Shown: positions 1 through 7,549 of the stretch, piece after piece | How the letters are laid out: each line of letters starts with the position of its first letter | Position numbering within the stretch: position 1 is the stretch's first letter | NCBI GenBank assembly: GCA_964520975.1 | Contig: CAZFPA010000003.1 | Location: 1 to 64,000 of the forward strand | Direction of reading: 5' to 3' | Length of the DNA stretch: 64,000 bases | Source of the DNA: CAZFPA01 sp964520975 | GTDB taxonomy: Bacteria > Bacillota > Negativicutes > Selenomonadales > Selenomonadaceae | Notes under the pieces: model-generated | The model's database searches: none | What the model was told of the DNA's origin: nothing | The model's input: only the letters and a program-made list of their open reading frames with translations | Program-made: the position numbers and the translations under genes

Positions 1-25
1 AATAATTTTTCGAATATCGCTTTAG

Positions 26-247
26 CCTAGTACATCGTACACGAAATAACTGGACTAGAAGTACGCAGGATGAATTTTCAGCTGCAAGGCGGAGGAGTGA
101 TGCGCAGAGAGCCGCTGCTTCAGCAGCGTGCGAATCGCTTATGCCCTTGTGGCTGGCATAGCGGTGGCTATGCCGATTGACGACAACGCGGCAGATGGAA
201 ATTCAGATAAGTAATTCGACTAGGTATTTCGTGCACGATGCGCTAGG
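26..247. repeat. Imperfect 222-bp palindromic element (MITE-like candidate)
   Basis: Bases 26-48 pair with 225-247 at 20 of 23 positions when one side is reverse-complemented, and 71-85 pairs with 191-205 at 12 of 15. The middle contains a further small hairpin around 158-174. No ORF inside it looks like a protein. The nested arms resemble a small non-autonomous element or an intergenic palindromic repeat. No second copy is visible in this window, so mobility is inference only. Confidence 0.5.
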
Positions 248-346
248 TGTATAGGCCTGCTTTGCGTTATAACTCGGAACAGGATGTCCCCCTCTCTGCA
301 GGTGGTGGGCGGGAACGGAGATAACAGGCGGTGCGTTGCTATCTCC

Positions 347-413
347 CGCCTCGTTGAAACGCTGCTGGGAAGGATTTTGCGTTGCGAAATCCTGAACAAT
401 GGCGTTATAATGA
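347..413 (+). promoter_or_regulatory. Hairpin-promoter module, copy 1 (upstream of HD-GYP gene)
   Basis: The -35 TTGCGA is at 382-387 and a perfect -10 TATAAT at 406-411, with an 18-nt spacer. The -35 lies in an inverted repeat, 374-382 pairing with 386-394 around a short loop. The spacer carries TGAACAATGGCG, which recurs almost unchanged at argF (20340) and at the response regulator (44314). Similarity to the 44280 copy continues upstream to the shared GCCTCGTT. The ATG lies 34 nt after the -10. Confidence 0.7.
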
Positions 414-444
414 AAAGCAGGAAAAAAGAAAGGAATCGAAACCC

Positions 445-1737
445 ATGCGTATTTACATGAATGATATGCTGTATGCTGTTTCCTATGCACTGGACTGTGT
501 AGAGCAGGAGTTTTTGGGGGCGAGGAGCTATCATTCCGGCAGAGTTGCCTATCTTTGTGTGGAACTGGGGCGCCGCTGCGGGCTGGCGGATTGTGATCTG
601 CTCGCTCTGGCGGCTGCGGCTGTACTGCATGATAACGCACTGACAGAGTATGTGAGTCTGCGCCAGTCGGGGCGGGAGGATGGTGGCTATCTGCCGGAGA
701 CCCAGGCCTCGCCAAAGGATCTGCGCGTCCATTGCGAGCTGGGGGAACGGAATGTGCACAGTCTCCCGTTTTATGAGCGGATACAGGGAGCGGTGCTCTA
801 CCATCACGAAAATGCGGATGGCAGTGGACCCTATGGAAAGCTGCCGGCGGCAACTCCGCTGTTTTCCCGGCTCATACATCTTGGCGACCATATCGATAAC
901 CGCTTCCATCTCGATCAGGTGGATACAGCTAAATATCAGCGCATCCTTGCCTATCTGGAGCGGCATAAGGGGCAGCTGTTCGATGACCGGCTTGTGGAGC
1001 TCTTTCCGCTGGTGTTCCCTGCACCCTTTGCGGAGAAGCTGGCTGGTGGTCAGGCCCGGCAGCTGCTGCAGGATTCCCTGCCGCATTTGTATCGTGATTA
1101 CGATGCTGCGAGCGTTGAGGCGCTCGCAGCTGTCTTTGCGAAGATCATCGACTACAAATCGCATTTTACCTGTACGCATTCGCAGGGAATTGCCAAAAAG
1201 GCGCGTGATCTTGGCGCGTACCTTGGCATGGAGCCGGCAGTACAGACGAAGCTGTATCTGGCTGGAGCACTGCACGATATCGGGAAACTCACGATTCCCA
1301 ATGCGATCCTGGAAAAGCCGGATCAGCTGACCGAGGCGGAGTTTGAAATCGTGAAGACCCATGCGCTGGCCTCGTGGAAGATACTGAGTCCGATTGACGG
1401 GCTGGAGGATACGGCCCGGTGGGCTGCGTATCATCACGAGAAGCTCAATGGGCAGGGGTATCCTTTTGGACTGCGGGCCGCTGACCTGGATCGCCCGGAG
1501 CGGCTTATGGCCTGCGTGGATATCTATCAGGCCTTGACGGAGGCCCGCCCTTATAAGGCGGGGTTCTCCCATGAAAAATCCATGCGAATCATGTATGGCA
1601 TGGTGCAGAACGGCTTTATCGATGGGGAGATCACAGCGGCCGTCGATCGCTGCTTTGCCGTGCAGGCAGCGGCGGGAACAGAGCATGCGGCAAAGGAAGG
1701 GGAAAAATATGAACGTAAGAGTACAGCAGTATTATAA
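445..1737 (+). CDS. HD-GYP domain protein, putative cyclic-di-GMP phosphodiesterase
   Basis: This 430-residue cytoplasmic protein has two HD-type domains. The C-terminal one is a good HD-GYP domain: HDIGK with the HD pair at residues 277-278, HH at 330-331 and GYP at 338-340, followed by a PERLMACVDIYQALTEARPY stretch typical of the family. The N-terminal half holds a decayed HD domain in which HDIG reads HDNA. No receiver or membrane segment is seen. Family knowledge suggests hydrolysis of c-di-GMP or a related cyclic dinucleotide; the substrate is not proven. ATG 445 is preferred to TTG 382, because 382 is the promoter -35. A small ORF overlaps the 3' end. Confidence 0.88.
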   Translation: MRIYMNDMLYAVSYALDCVEQEFLGARSYHSGRVAYLCVELGRRCGLADCDLLALAAAAVLHDNALTEYVSLRQSGREDGGYLPETQASPKDLRVHCELGERNVHSLPFYERIQGAVLYHHENADGSGPYGKLPAATPLFSRLIHLGDHIDNRFHLDQVDTAKYQRILAYLERHKGQLFDDRLVELFPLVFPAPFAEKLAGGQARQLLQDSLPHLYRDYDAASVEALAAVFAKIIDYKSHFTCTHSQGIAKKARDLGAYLGMEPAVQTKLYLAGALHDIGKLTIPNAILEKPDQLTEAEFEIVKTHALASWKILSPIDGLEDTARWAAYHHEKLNGQGYPFGLRAADLDRPERLMACVDIYQALTEARPYKAGFSHEKSMRIMYGMVQNGFIDGEITAAVDRCFAVQAAAGTEHAAKEGEKYERKSTAVL

Positions 1738-1915
1738 AATCAATCGTCATTTGAAAAAAGCGTATCATCAGCGGGTGCGGGAGCAGGCTGCTGCGTCTGA
1801 GATCGCAAGGATACGGGAAATCAATCTGCATCTGGTGGACAGCTTTGCCCATCAGGGTTTGATCAGCCACGAATGGGCTGCGGCCCTGGGACATACCTGT
1901 CAGCATGGAAGATGA
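1709..1915 (+). CDS. Small hypothetical protein (68 aa)
   Basis: This short ORF starts inside the last codons of the HD-GYP gene and is preceded by a strong AAGGAAGGGG ribosome-binding site, which suggests translational coupling. The product is basic and mostly helical, with an internal run of Glu, Ile, Arg and Ala (AAASEIARIREINLHLVDSF) that looks amphipathic. It has no membrane segment and no motif I recognise. The gene ends on the left arm of an intrinsic terminator. The coding call rests on the RBS and position. Confidence 0.6.
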   Translation: MNVRVQQYYKINRHLKKAYHQRVREQAAASEIARIREINLHLVDSFAHQGLISHEWAAALGHTCQHGR

Positions 1916-1948
1916 AAAAAAGGTTCGCCAGCAGGCGGACCTTTTTTT
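1914..1948. terminator. Bidirectional intrinsic terminator
   Basis: The hairpin is GGTTCGCC-AGCA-GGCGGACC with seven A before and seven T after. It sits between the convergent HD-GYP operon and the glycerate kinase gene, so it can serve both strands. Confidence 0.9.
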
Positions 1949-1956
1949 GCGAAAAA

Positions 1957-3108
1957 TCAGTGCGGAAGCGGATGGCGGAGCAGGCGCAGCGCCTGTGCGG
2001 CGGAACGGAGCAGGTTTTCTGCTGCGGTATGGGGCTCCATGGCTGCAGCGAGATCCATAGGCTGCCGCAGGATGGGAAAATAGGCGTCGATGCCGTGGGC
2101 ATTCACGGCGTCTGCATCGGGCAGAGCGCAGCCGCAGAACGCGATGACACAGGCTGCAGGCTGCAGTGCTTTCGCCAGCGCAGCGATGCCGATGGGGGCC
2201 TTTCCCATTGCTGTCTGGCCATCCATGCGCCCCTCTCCGGTAATGACAAGACTGGCTGTCGACAGGGCCGTCCGGATGCCGATCGCATCGAGGATCAGAG
2301 GCGTGCCCGGTTCAAGGGAGGCGCCCAGAAAAGCCTGAAAGGCATAGCCGAGTCCGCCGGCGGCACCGGCGCCCGGCAGGGAAGCCCCGGTATGTCCCAG
2401 CTGTTGTGCTGTCTTTTCGGCAAAGGACTGGATGGCGGTGTCCATGTCCCTGACAATCGCCGGGGAAGCACCCTTCTGTGGGGCAAAGACGGCGGAGCAG
2501 CCCTGCGGCCCATAGAGGGGGTTTGTTACATCGCAGGCAATGCGGAAACGGCATTGCCGCACGATCGGGGCAAGCTGGCTGTCGTCGATCTGCGCGACCG
2601 TTGCGAGGTCCTGGCCCATGATGCCGGCCGGACGGCCATCCGCCTGCAGAAACCGCACGCCGAGCGCGGTGAGCATGCCCAGGCCGCAGTCATTGGTTGC
2701 ACTGCCGCCCAGGCCGATGATGAAGTCCCGGCAGCCTCTTTTGGCAGCGGACAGGATGAGCTCGCCGAGACCATAGGTAGTAGTATGGAGCGGATTGCGC
2801 TTTTCCTGTGGCACCAGTGTCAGGCCGGCGGCGTCTGCCATGGCCAGCACGGCGGTATTCGTCCGGGGAAGCAGACCGTAGCGGCTGGAAATTCTATCGC
2901 CCAGCGGACCGGTCACCGGCAGGGAGATGATCTCGCCGTCGAGGCCCTGGGTAAGTGCCTCTAAGGTGCCTTCACCACCGTCTGCCAGTGGAAATACCTG
3001 GATGGCGGCGTCCGGAAAAACAGCCTGGGCGGCCCTGGCCGTGATGTTTCCGGCCTCAAGGCTGGAAAGACTTCCCTTGAAGGAATCCATAGCAATGATG
3101 ATATTCAT
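1957..3108 (-). CDS. glxK: Glycerate kinase
   Basis: This 383-residue protein belongs to the GckA/GlxK/GarK glycerate kinase family, which phosphorylates D-glycerate with ATP. Family features visible are the N-terminal IIIAMDSFKGSLSS, the FPLADGGEGTLE segment, a central GLGGSATNDCGLG loop and a late VITGEGRMDGQT motif. Length is normal. It lies 26 nt downstream of the exporter gene on the same strand, so the two are probably cotranscribed. This may link serine/threonine handling with the glycerate route, but that is inference. Confidence 0.93.
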   Translation of the reverse strand: MNIIIAMDSFKGSLSSLEAGNITARAAQAVFPDAAIQVFPLADGGEGTLEALTQGLDGEIISLPVTGPLGDRISSRYGLLPRTNTAVLAMADAAGLTLVPQEKRNPLHTTTYGLGELILSAAKRGCRDFIIGLGGSATNDCGLGMLTALGVRFLQADGRPAGIMGQDLATVAQIDDSQLAPIVRQCRFRIACDVTNPLYGPQGCSAVFAPQKGASPAIVRDMDTAIQSFAEKTAQQLGHTGASLPGAGAAGGLGYAFQAFLGASLEPGTPLILDAIGIRTALSTASLVITGEGRMDGQTAMGKAPIGIAALAKALQPAACVIAFCGCALPDADAVNAHGIDAYFPILRQPMDLAAAMEPHTAAENLLRSAAQALRLLRHPLPH

Positions 3109-3134
3109 AAAATGGCCTCATTTCATAAGGATTT

Positions 3135-4454
3135 TCAATCGTCGGATTCTGAATAGTGTGCGGCCAGCAGCTCCCGTTGGCGCAGCTGTCGGTTCCGTTC
3201 GATATAGCGGCTCAAAAAGATGTTGGGGATCGCGATGCCGACGGCAATCGCAGCCAGAATCAGCATGGCCTCGATACCGCTGCGGAAGCCGGCAATGAGA
3301 TCGGCGGTATCGCTGTTGTTGATATTGATGATGGCGAAGAGCAGGCGATAGAGCAGGACGCCTGGAATCATGGGGATAACAGCCGGAATGGCCAGCACGT
3401 GATTGGGTGTATGGAACCAATGGATTGCGCGCAGGGAAAGGATGCCCACGGCTGCGGAGCCGATAAAGGAGGCTGCTGCCTGATCCATGCCCATCTCCAG
3501 TGCAAAGAAATTGCGCAGGCAGACGGAGAGGACGCCGCCGGCTGCGGCTGCGGGCAGCAGCCGGCGCGGTACGTTGAAGATCATGGAGAAGCCGACGGCA
3601 GAAATGGCTGCAGCGGCTGCATGGCTGATATAGATGCTGTCCGGGATGATGCGTAGGCTGGTGAAATCATTGATGTGCAGCAGGCGGATGGCGATGACGA
3701 TGCCAAAGGTCATGCTGGCGACGATGATGATGGTATTCATGGCCCGGGTCGAGCCGGAGACAATGTAGTTGTTCAGCAGGTCGTCAATGGAATTGATGAG
3801 CGGAATGCCGGGAACGATGAAGAGCGCACAGGCGATGAGCGGGTGCCAGGGCGTCGCGGAGGCTGGCAGGTACTGGGTCAGAAAGGCCAGGCAGGTGGCA
3901 CCGAAGGCGGCAATGGCAATGCCGGCATAAGCATTGAAGCCCCAGCGCTGGCAAAGGCGCCGGAGTCCAAAGCCCAGAGAGGCACAGATGGCTGTATAGA
4001 GGAAGGCCAGCCAGTCGCTGCCGAACAGTTTGCAAAAACCGCCACAGGCAAAGCCGGCTCCGATTGCAGTGACCCAGGGCGAGTAGAAGCGCGGCCGGTG
4101 GCTGATTTCCTCCAGGGCGGCTGCAAATTTCTCCAGGGAATACTTGTTCTGCATCGCCCGCCAGGACAACTTGCTCAGTGCGGAAATCACGGTCATGTTG
4201 ATGCCGTGATGCTGGCATTTGCGAAATCCGGTATAAAAACGGGGCCCGTCCTGGATGTTGACCATGAGCGTGGTATACATGATGTGCAGCGTCAGCTTTT
4301 CCTGCGGTATGCCCATGTAGGCAGCAGTCCGGTTCATATTCCGTATGATGCGGCTGGTATCGGCGCCGCTTTCCATGAGCAGCTGTCCGGTTTGCAGCAG
4401 CAGGTTGATTTTCTGGTGGATCGCGGTGATCTCACCATCTGCGGGATATTTCAT
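3135..4454 (-). CDS. Threonine/serine exporter family protein (ThrE-type, fused halves)
   Basis: The 439-residue protein has an N-terminal cytosolic domain with the family signature around LLLQTGQLLMESGADTSRI, then about ten membrane segments. It is the single-chain form that joins the two halves found as YjjP and YjjB in enterobacteria. Family members export threonine and serine from the cytoplasm. The start is fixed by AGGAGG seven bases upstream of ATG. It is the first gene of a two-gene operon with glycerate kinase. Confidence 0.88.
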   Translation of the reverse strand: MKYPADGEITAIHQKINLLLQTGQLLMESGADTSRIIRNMNRTAAYMGIPQEKLTLHIMYTTLMVNIQDGPRFYTGFRKCQHHGINMTVISALSKLSWRAMQNKYSLEKFAAALEEISHRPRFYSPWVTAIGAGFACGGFCKLFGSDWLAFLYTAICASLGFGLRRLCQRWGFNAYAGIAIAAFGATCLAFLTQYLPASATPWHPLIACALFIVPGIPLINSIDDLLNNYIVSGSTRAMNTIIIVASMTFGIVIAIRLLHINDFTSLRIIPDSIYISHAAAAAISAVGFSMIFNVPRRLLPAAAAGGVLSVCLRNFFALEMGMDQAAASFIGSAAVGILSLRAIHWFHTPNHVLAIPAVIPMIPGVLLYRLLFAIININNSDTADLIAGFRSGIEAMLILAAIAVGIAIPNIFLSRYIERNRQLRQRELLAAHYSESDD

Positions 4455-4686
4455 AAAAATGACCTCCTGAAGCTTACTATAGTTTTATTATTCGCGTTTT
4501 CTCTGAAAAGTTCCTATGAAATTTATTCCATGGAGAAAAAAGCTTTTATAGAACTTTTCTATTCTTACGATAACTAAAAAGAATACATTGATTTATTTAG
4601 TGTTATCAAGCGTTTATTACTATAATACAGCCCCTGTAATACAGAATGATAAAAAATACCATACAAAATGTAATTGTTTCTGCATA

Positions 4687-4705
4687 TCATAACTTTAAGT
4701 TATGA
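4687..4705. promoter_or_regulatory. Perfect 19-bp palindrome, candidate operator
   Basis: TCATAACTTTAAGTTATGA is self-complementary around T4696. It lies 30 bp upstream of the MFS promoter -35, a plausible place for an activator or for a repressor of the divergent unit. The protein that binds it is unknown. Confidence 0.5.
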
Positions 4706-4734
4706 AAATACCATGAAATGCTAAAATAAAATAA

Positions 4735-4764
4735 TTGGACACTAATATGCTAAAGTGGTATAAC
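4735..4764 (+). promoter_or_regulatory. Sigma-70 type promoter of the MFS gene
   Basis: TTGGAC at 4735-4740 and TATAAC at 4759-4764 are separated by 18 nt. The start codon lies 49 nt downstream. Confidence 0.65.
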
Positions 4765-4812
4765 ATTCTACGTGGGATATGGAGCCCATAATGATCAAGG
4801 GGGAGATTAGAA

Positions 4813-6102
4813 ATGATGGAAACAAATGATTCGCGCGGCGAGGTACAGGCAGCTGTAGGAGCTGACAAGACCGAGCGACTCTGGTCCAGGGATTATGTTT
4901 TTGATATCGGGGTGAATTTCCTGATCTATATTGTTCACTTTCAGCTCATGCTGTGGTCGACAAGCTATGCGATTGCCAACTGGCATGTCTCAATCGGCAC
5001 GGCCGGCCTGGCATCCGGCATCTTTATTGTCGGTGCATTGGTGGCACGGATTCCGGCAGGGCGTTATATTGATTATATCGGCCGGCGGCGGATGTTTTTA
5101 GGCGGAACCGCGATGTTCTTTCTCATGGTGTTGCTGTATCGCGTGGCACCGGACCCGAACTCCTTTATGGCGGTGCGCTTCGTACATGGCCTGGCGTTCG
5201 GTACGTCCTCTACGGCTGCCAGCACGGTTGTCGCCGCATTGGTGCCGATGAAGCGCATGGGCACGGGCATCGGCTACTTCACACTGGGCGTTACCATGGC
5301 CTCGGCTATTGGTCCTTTCATGGCTTTGTCCTTTGTCGGAACCGGTAATTTTGATTTGAGTATTTATGTCTGCACAGCGCTTACGGCACTGATTTTCCTG
5401 TTGTCCTTTTTCATCAAGGCGCCGGAACGCAGCATTACATCAAGAGAGCGCGCAACCCTCCGCGAGGTATCGTTCGACGCGTTCTTTGCCCGCCGCTCTT
5501 TGGCGGTGGCTTTCGTTGCCATGCTTGGCGGCATCTGCTATTCTACGGTATTGAGCTTTTTAGGCGAGTATGCGCATGCCATGAATATGGCAGAAGTCGG
5601 TGGAACCTGGTTCTTCATCTGCTTTGCGGCGACATCCTTCCTGAGCCGTCCGCTTACAGGGCATCTGCTGGATACGCGCGGCGGCAATGTCGTGCTCTAT
5701 CCGTCGCTGGTGCTGCTGGCGATTTCCATGGGAACCATTGCCTTTGCCAGCAGTGACTGGATGCTGCTGGTAGGCGGCCTGCTGCTCGGCGCGGGCTATG
5801 GTACTGTGACCGCAGCCTGCCATGCGCTGGCTGTTCATTGTGCGCCATTCCATCAGGTCGGCGTGGCAACTTCGACGTATTTTGTTTTACTGGATCTCGG
5901 CATTGGTGTCGGTCCGTATTTTCTTGGCAATCTTGTGCCCTCCTTCGGCTTTCCGGCAGTCTATGTGTGCGCGGCTATCATCTCCTTCGTCGGCATCGTA
6001 CTCTACTATGTGACTCTCGGACGCCAGGGCAGATTCTCACCGGCCCGCATGGAAGCGGACCGCGAGCTGAAGCTTGAGGAAGCAGCGGTACTTGGTAAAT
6101 AA
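4813..6102 (+). CDS. MFS transporter
   Basis: A 429-residue inner-membrane protein with twelve predicted helices. The cytoplasmic loop between helices 2 and 3 carries the MFS signature in the form GRYIDYIGRRRMFLGG, and both halves have the usual inter-helix Arg/Gly patterns. The ORF starts after a GGGGGAGA ribosome-binding site. It looks like a drug/metabolite:H+ antiporter-type MFS protein; the substrate cannot be read from the sequence. It is monocistronic, with its own promoter and terminator. Confidence 0.85.
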   Translation: MMETNDSRGEVQAAVGADKTERLWSRDYVFDIGVNFLIYIVHFQLMLWSTSYAIANWHVSIGTAGLASGIFIVGALVARIPAGRYIDYIGRRRMFLGGTAMFFLMVLLYRVAPDPNSFMAVRFVHGLAFGTSSTAASTVVAALVPMKRMGTGIGYFTLGVTMASAIGPFMALSFVGTGNFDLSIYVCTALTALIFLLSFFIKAPERSITSRERATLREVSFDAFFARRSLAVAFVAMLGGICYSTVLSFLGEYAHAMNMAEVGGTWFFICFAATSFLSRPLTGHLLDTRGGNVVLYPSLVLLAISMGTIAFASSDWMLLVGGLLLGAGYGTVTAACHALAVHCAPFHQVGVATSTYFVLLDLGIGVGPYFLGNLVPSFGFPAVYVCAAIISFVGIVLYYVTLGRQGRFSPARMEADRELKLEEAAVLGK

Positions 6103-6128
6103 AACTCATTCATAGACAGATTGGAAAA

Positions 6129-6164
6129 AATAAGCGGACAGCGACGGCTGCCCGCTTATTTTTT
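6129..6164 (+). terminator. Intrinsic terminator after MFS gene
   Basis: The stem AATAAGCGG pairs with CCGCTTATT and is followed by a T run. Confidence 0.85.
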
Positions 6165-6234
6165 GTAACATCAGTTACTGCCGGAAAACGTAGCAGCATG
6201 GTACAATGATCTTTCATGAAAAGGAGGAGACAGC

Positions 6235-6777
6235 ATGGGGAAATGGTTAGTAGTTTATTCATCCGTTACAGGTAATACGAGGCAGGTGGCCCAGGCCATG
6301 GCGGACGCAGCAGAGGATGCGGAGCTCTTTTCCGTCGATGCGGTGCCGGAGGATCTCACGGCCTATGAGGTCGTGCTGGCCGGTTATTGGCTGCGCCGCG
6401 GCGGCCCGGACCCGAAAATGACGCGGTTCTTGCCGAAGGTCCGCGGCAAGGAGGTCGTGTTCTTTCAGACGCACGGGGCTCTGCCGGGTTCAGAGCATGC
6501 CGTTACGGCCTTTGCCAGGGCCGCGCTGCTGCTCGGTGAAGGCTGCAGTATCCTGGGAACCTTCAGCTGTCAGGGGAAGATCAATCCAATGCTGATTGAA
6601 AAGCGCAAGAAGGCTGGTCCGGATGACCCGCACGCGAATAGTGCGGAGAACGCAGCGCGCTGGGCCGCGGCCGCCGCCCACCCGGATGAGGCGGACCTGG
6701 CCGCGGCAGCCGCCTTTGTCAAGGCGCTTTACCGCAAGCGCATGCTGCGGGCACGCTTCGCGGAAAAGCGCAGCTGA
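6235..6777 (+). CDS. Flavodoxin-like protein
   Basis: The 180-residue protein begins with a flavodoxin fold: strand WLVVYSSV followed by the FMN phosphate loop TGNTRQVA at residues 11-18, then a VVLAGYWLRRGGPD loop and a late GTFSCQGKI segment. The C-terminal third is rich in Ala and charged residues and is probably helical. It should bind FMN and act as a cytoplasmic electron carrier or reductase; the partner is unknown. An AAAAGGAGGAGA site fixes the ATG. It stands alone between two unrelated units. Confidence 0.8.
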   Translation: MGKWLVVYSSVTGNTRQVAQAMADAAEDAELFSVDAVPEDLTAYEVVLAGYWLRRGGPDPKMTRFLPKVRGKEVVFFQTHGALPGSEHAVTAFARAALLLGEGCSILGTFSCQGKINPMLIEKRKKAGPDDPHANSAENAARWAAAAAHPDEADLAAAAAFVKALYRKRMLRARFAEKRS

Positions 6778-6826
6778 GGGAAAGCTTTTTACACGCTGCT
6801 CCCGGAGTCATCGCCCGGGAATTTCC

Positions 6827-6881
6827 TTCATAATTTCTTCATATTTCGTGCATCATTTCTGCATATTTGCTTCTTATAATG
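6827..6881 (+). promoter_or_regulatory. Tandem 11-bp repeats abutting a -10 box
   Basis: Four contiguous 11-mers at 6827, 6838, 6849 and 6860 fit the consensus TKCATAWTTYS, and a fifth, decayed unit (6871-6881) contains the perfect -10 TATAAT at 6875-6880. No good -35 is present at the right distance. Direct repeats at one helical turn next to a -10 are typical of OmpR/PhoB-type activator sites, and such a regulator is encoded two genes downstream. Confidence 0.7.
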
Positions 6882-6934
6882 AACTTGTGAAGCAGGAAAA
6901 GATATTTCCTGCAAAATGAATGCAGGAGGAAAAA

Positions 6935-7504
6935 ATGATGAGTATGACGAATTATATGGAACTGTTGATGGTGAATCAGCCGTGGAATCTCATTTTATTC
7001 ATGGTGATACCGGTTGGATTGGCGGAGGCTTTGGTGGCAACCGAGTTTTATGCGGCTTATCTACAGGAGCGGGCGAGCCGCTGGCATGTGTGGAATCGGC
7101 GGCTGGGCATTGCGGCAGGCACTTATTTTACGGGGGTGTTCTTCTACCTGATCATCCATGTGGTGCCGTACCTTTCCTGGCGTGGTCCGTTGGATGTGCT
7201 GGCTGTGGTGTTCTACCTGAGTGGGATTGTTCCGTTGCTGGGGATTGCACTGCTGGAACTTGGCGTATGGGGCCGCGGACAGACGCAGCGTCAGCGCATG
7301 TTCTGCCACTTTAAGCTGTTGATTGGCTTTTTGGTCGTAAGCCATGCGGCCATGATCTTCGGGATGACCGATCCGGCCTTGAGCGGTCATGGTATGCAGC
7401 CGGGGAATGGTATGCGGCATGAGATGGGGGGAATGCCCGCGATGGAGCACGGTGCAATGGATCATTCCAAAATGAATCATGGTGAGATGAACCGGCAGCC
7501 CTGA
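6935..7504 (+). CDS. Membrane protein with Met/His-rich tail, probably metal-linked
   Basis: This 189-residue protein has four or five membrane helices. Its C-terminal ~45 residues are rich in Met and His (GMRHEMGGMPAMEHGAMDHS and onward), as in copper- or silver-binding periplasmic tails. I recognise no named family. ATG 6935 is chosen because the in-frame ATG at 6920 lies before the AGGAGG site. It heads an operon with a response regulator and a sensor kinase. A role in metal sensing or export is inference from the tail and context. Confidence 0.78.
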   Translation: MMSMTNYMELLMVNQPWNLILFMVIPVGLAEALVATEFYAAYLQERASRWHVWNRRLGIAAGTYFTGVFFYLIIHVVPYLSWRGPLDVLAVVFYLSGIVPLLGIALLELGVWGRGQTQRQRMFCHFKLLIGFLVVSHAAMIFGMTDPALSGHGMQPGNGMRHEMGGMPAMEHGAMDHSKMNHGEMNRQP

Positions 7505-7549
7505 TGGCTGCCGGCCCAGGGCGGAGGTACTGCTATGGGAGGGGTGTGT

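Larger units (their letters stand above)
4455..4812. promoter_or_regulatory. Divergent intergenic region
   Basis: This AT-rich 358-bp gap separates the divergent exporter/kinase and MFS units. It contains the MFS promoter at 4735-4764, a perfect 19-bp palindrome at 4687-4705 and a looser inverted repeat, with GATAACTAAA near 4569 facing TTTAGTGTTATC near 4597. No coding sequence is seen. Confidence 0.7.

Noticed and set aside
220..1686. 488-residue reverse-strand ORF opposite the HD-GYP gene
   Set aside because: The forward protein has clear catalytic motifs; the reverse product has no domain and runs into the palindrome at the left end.
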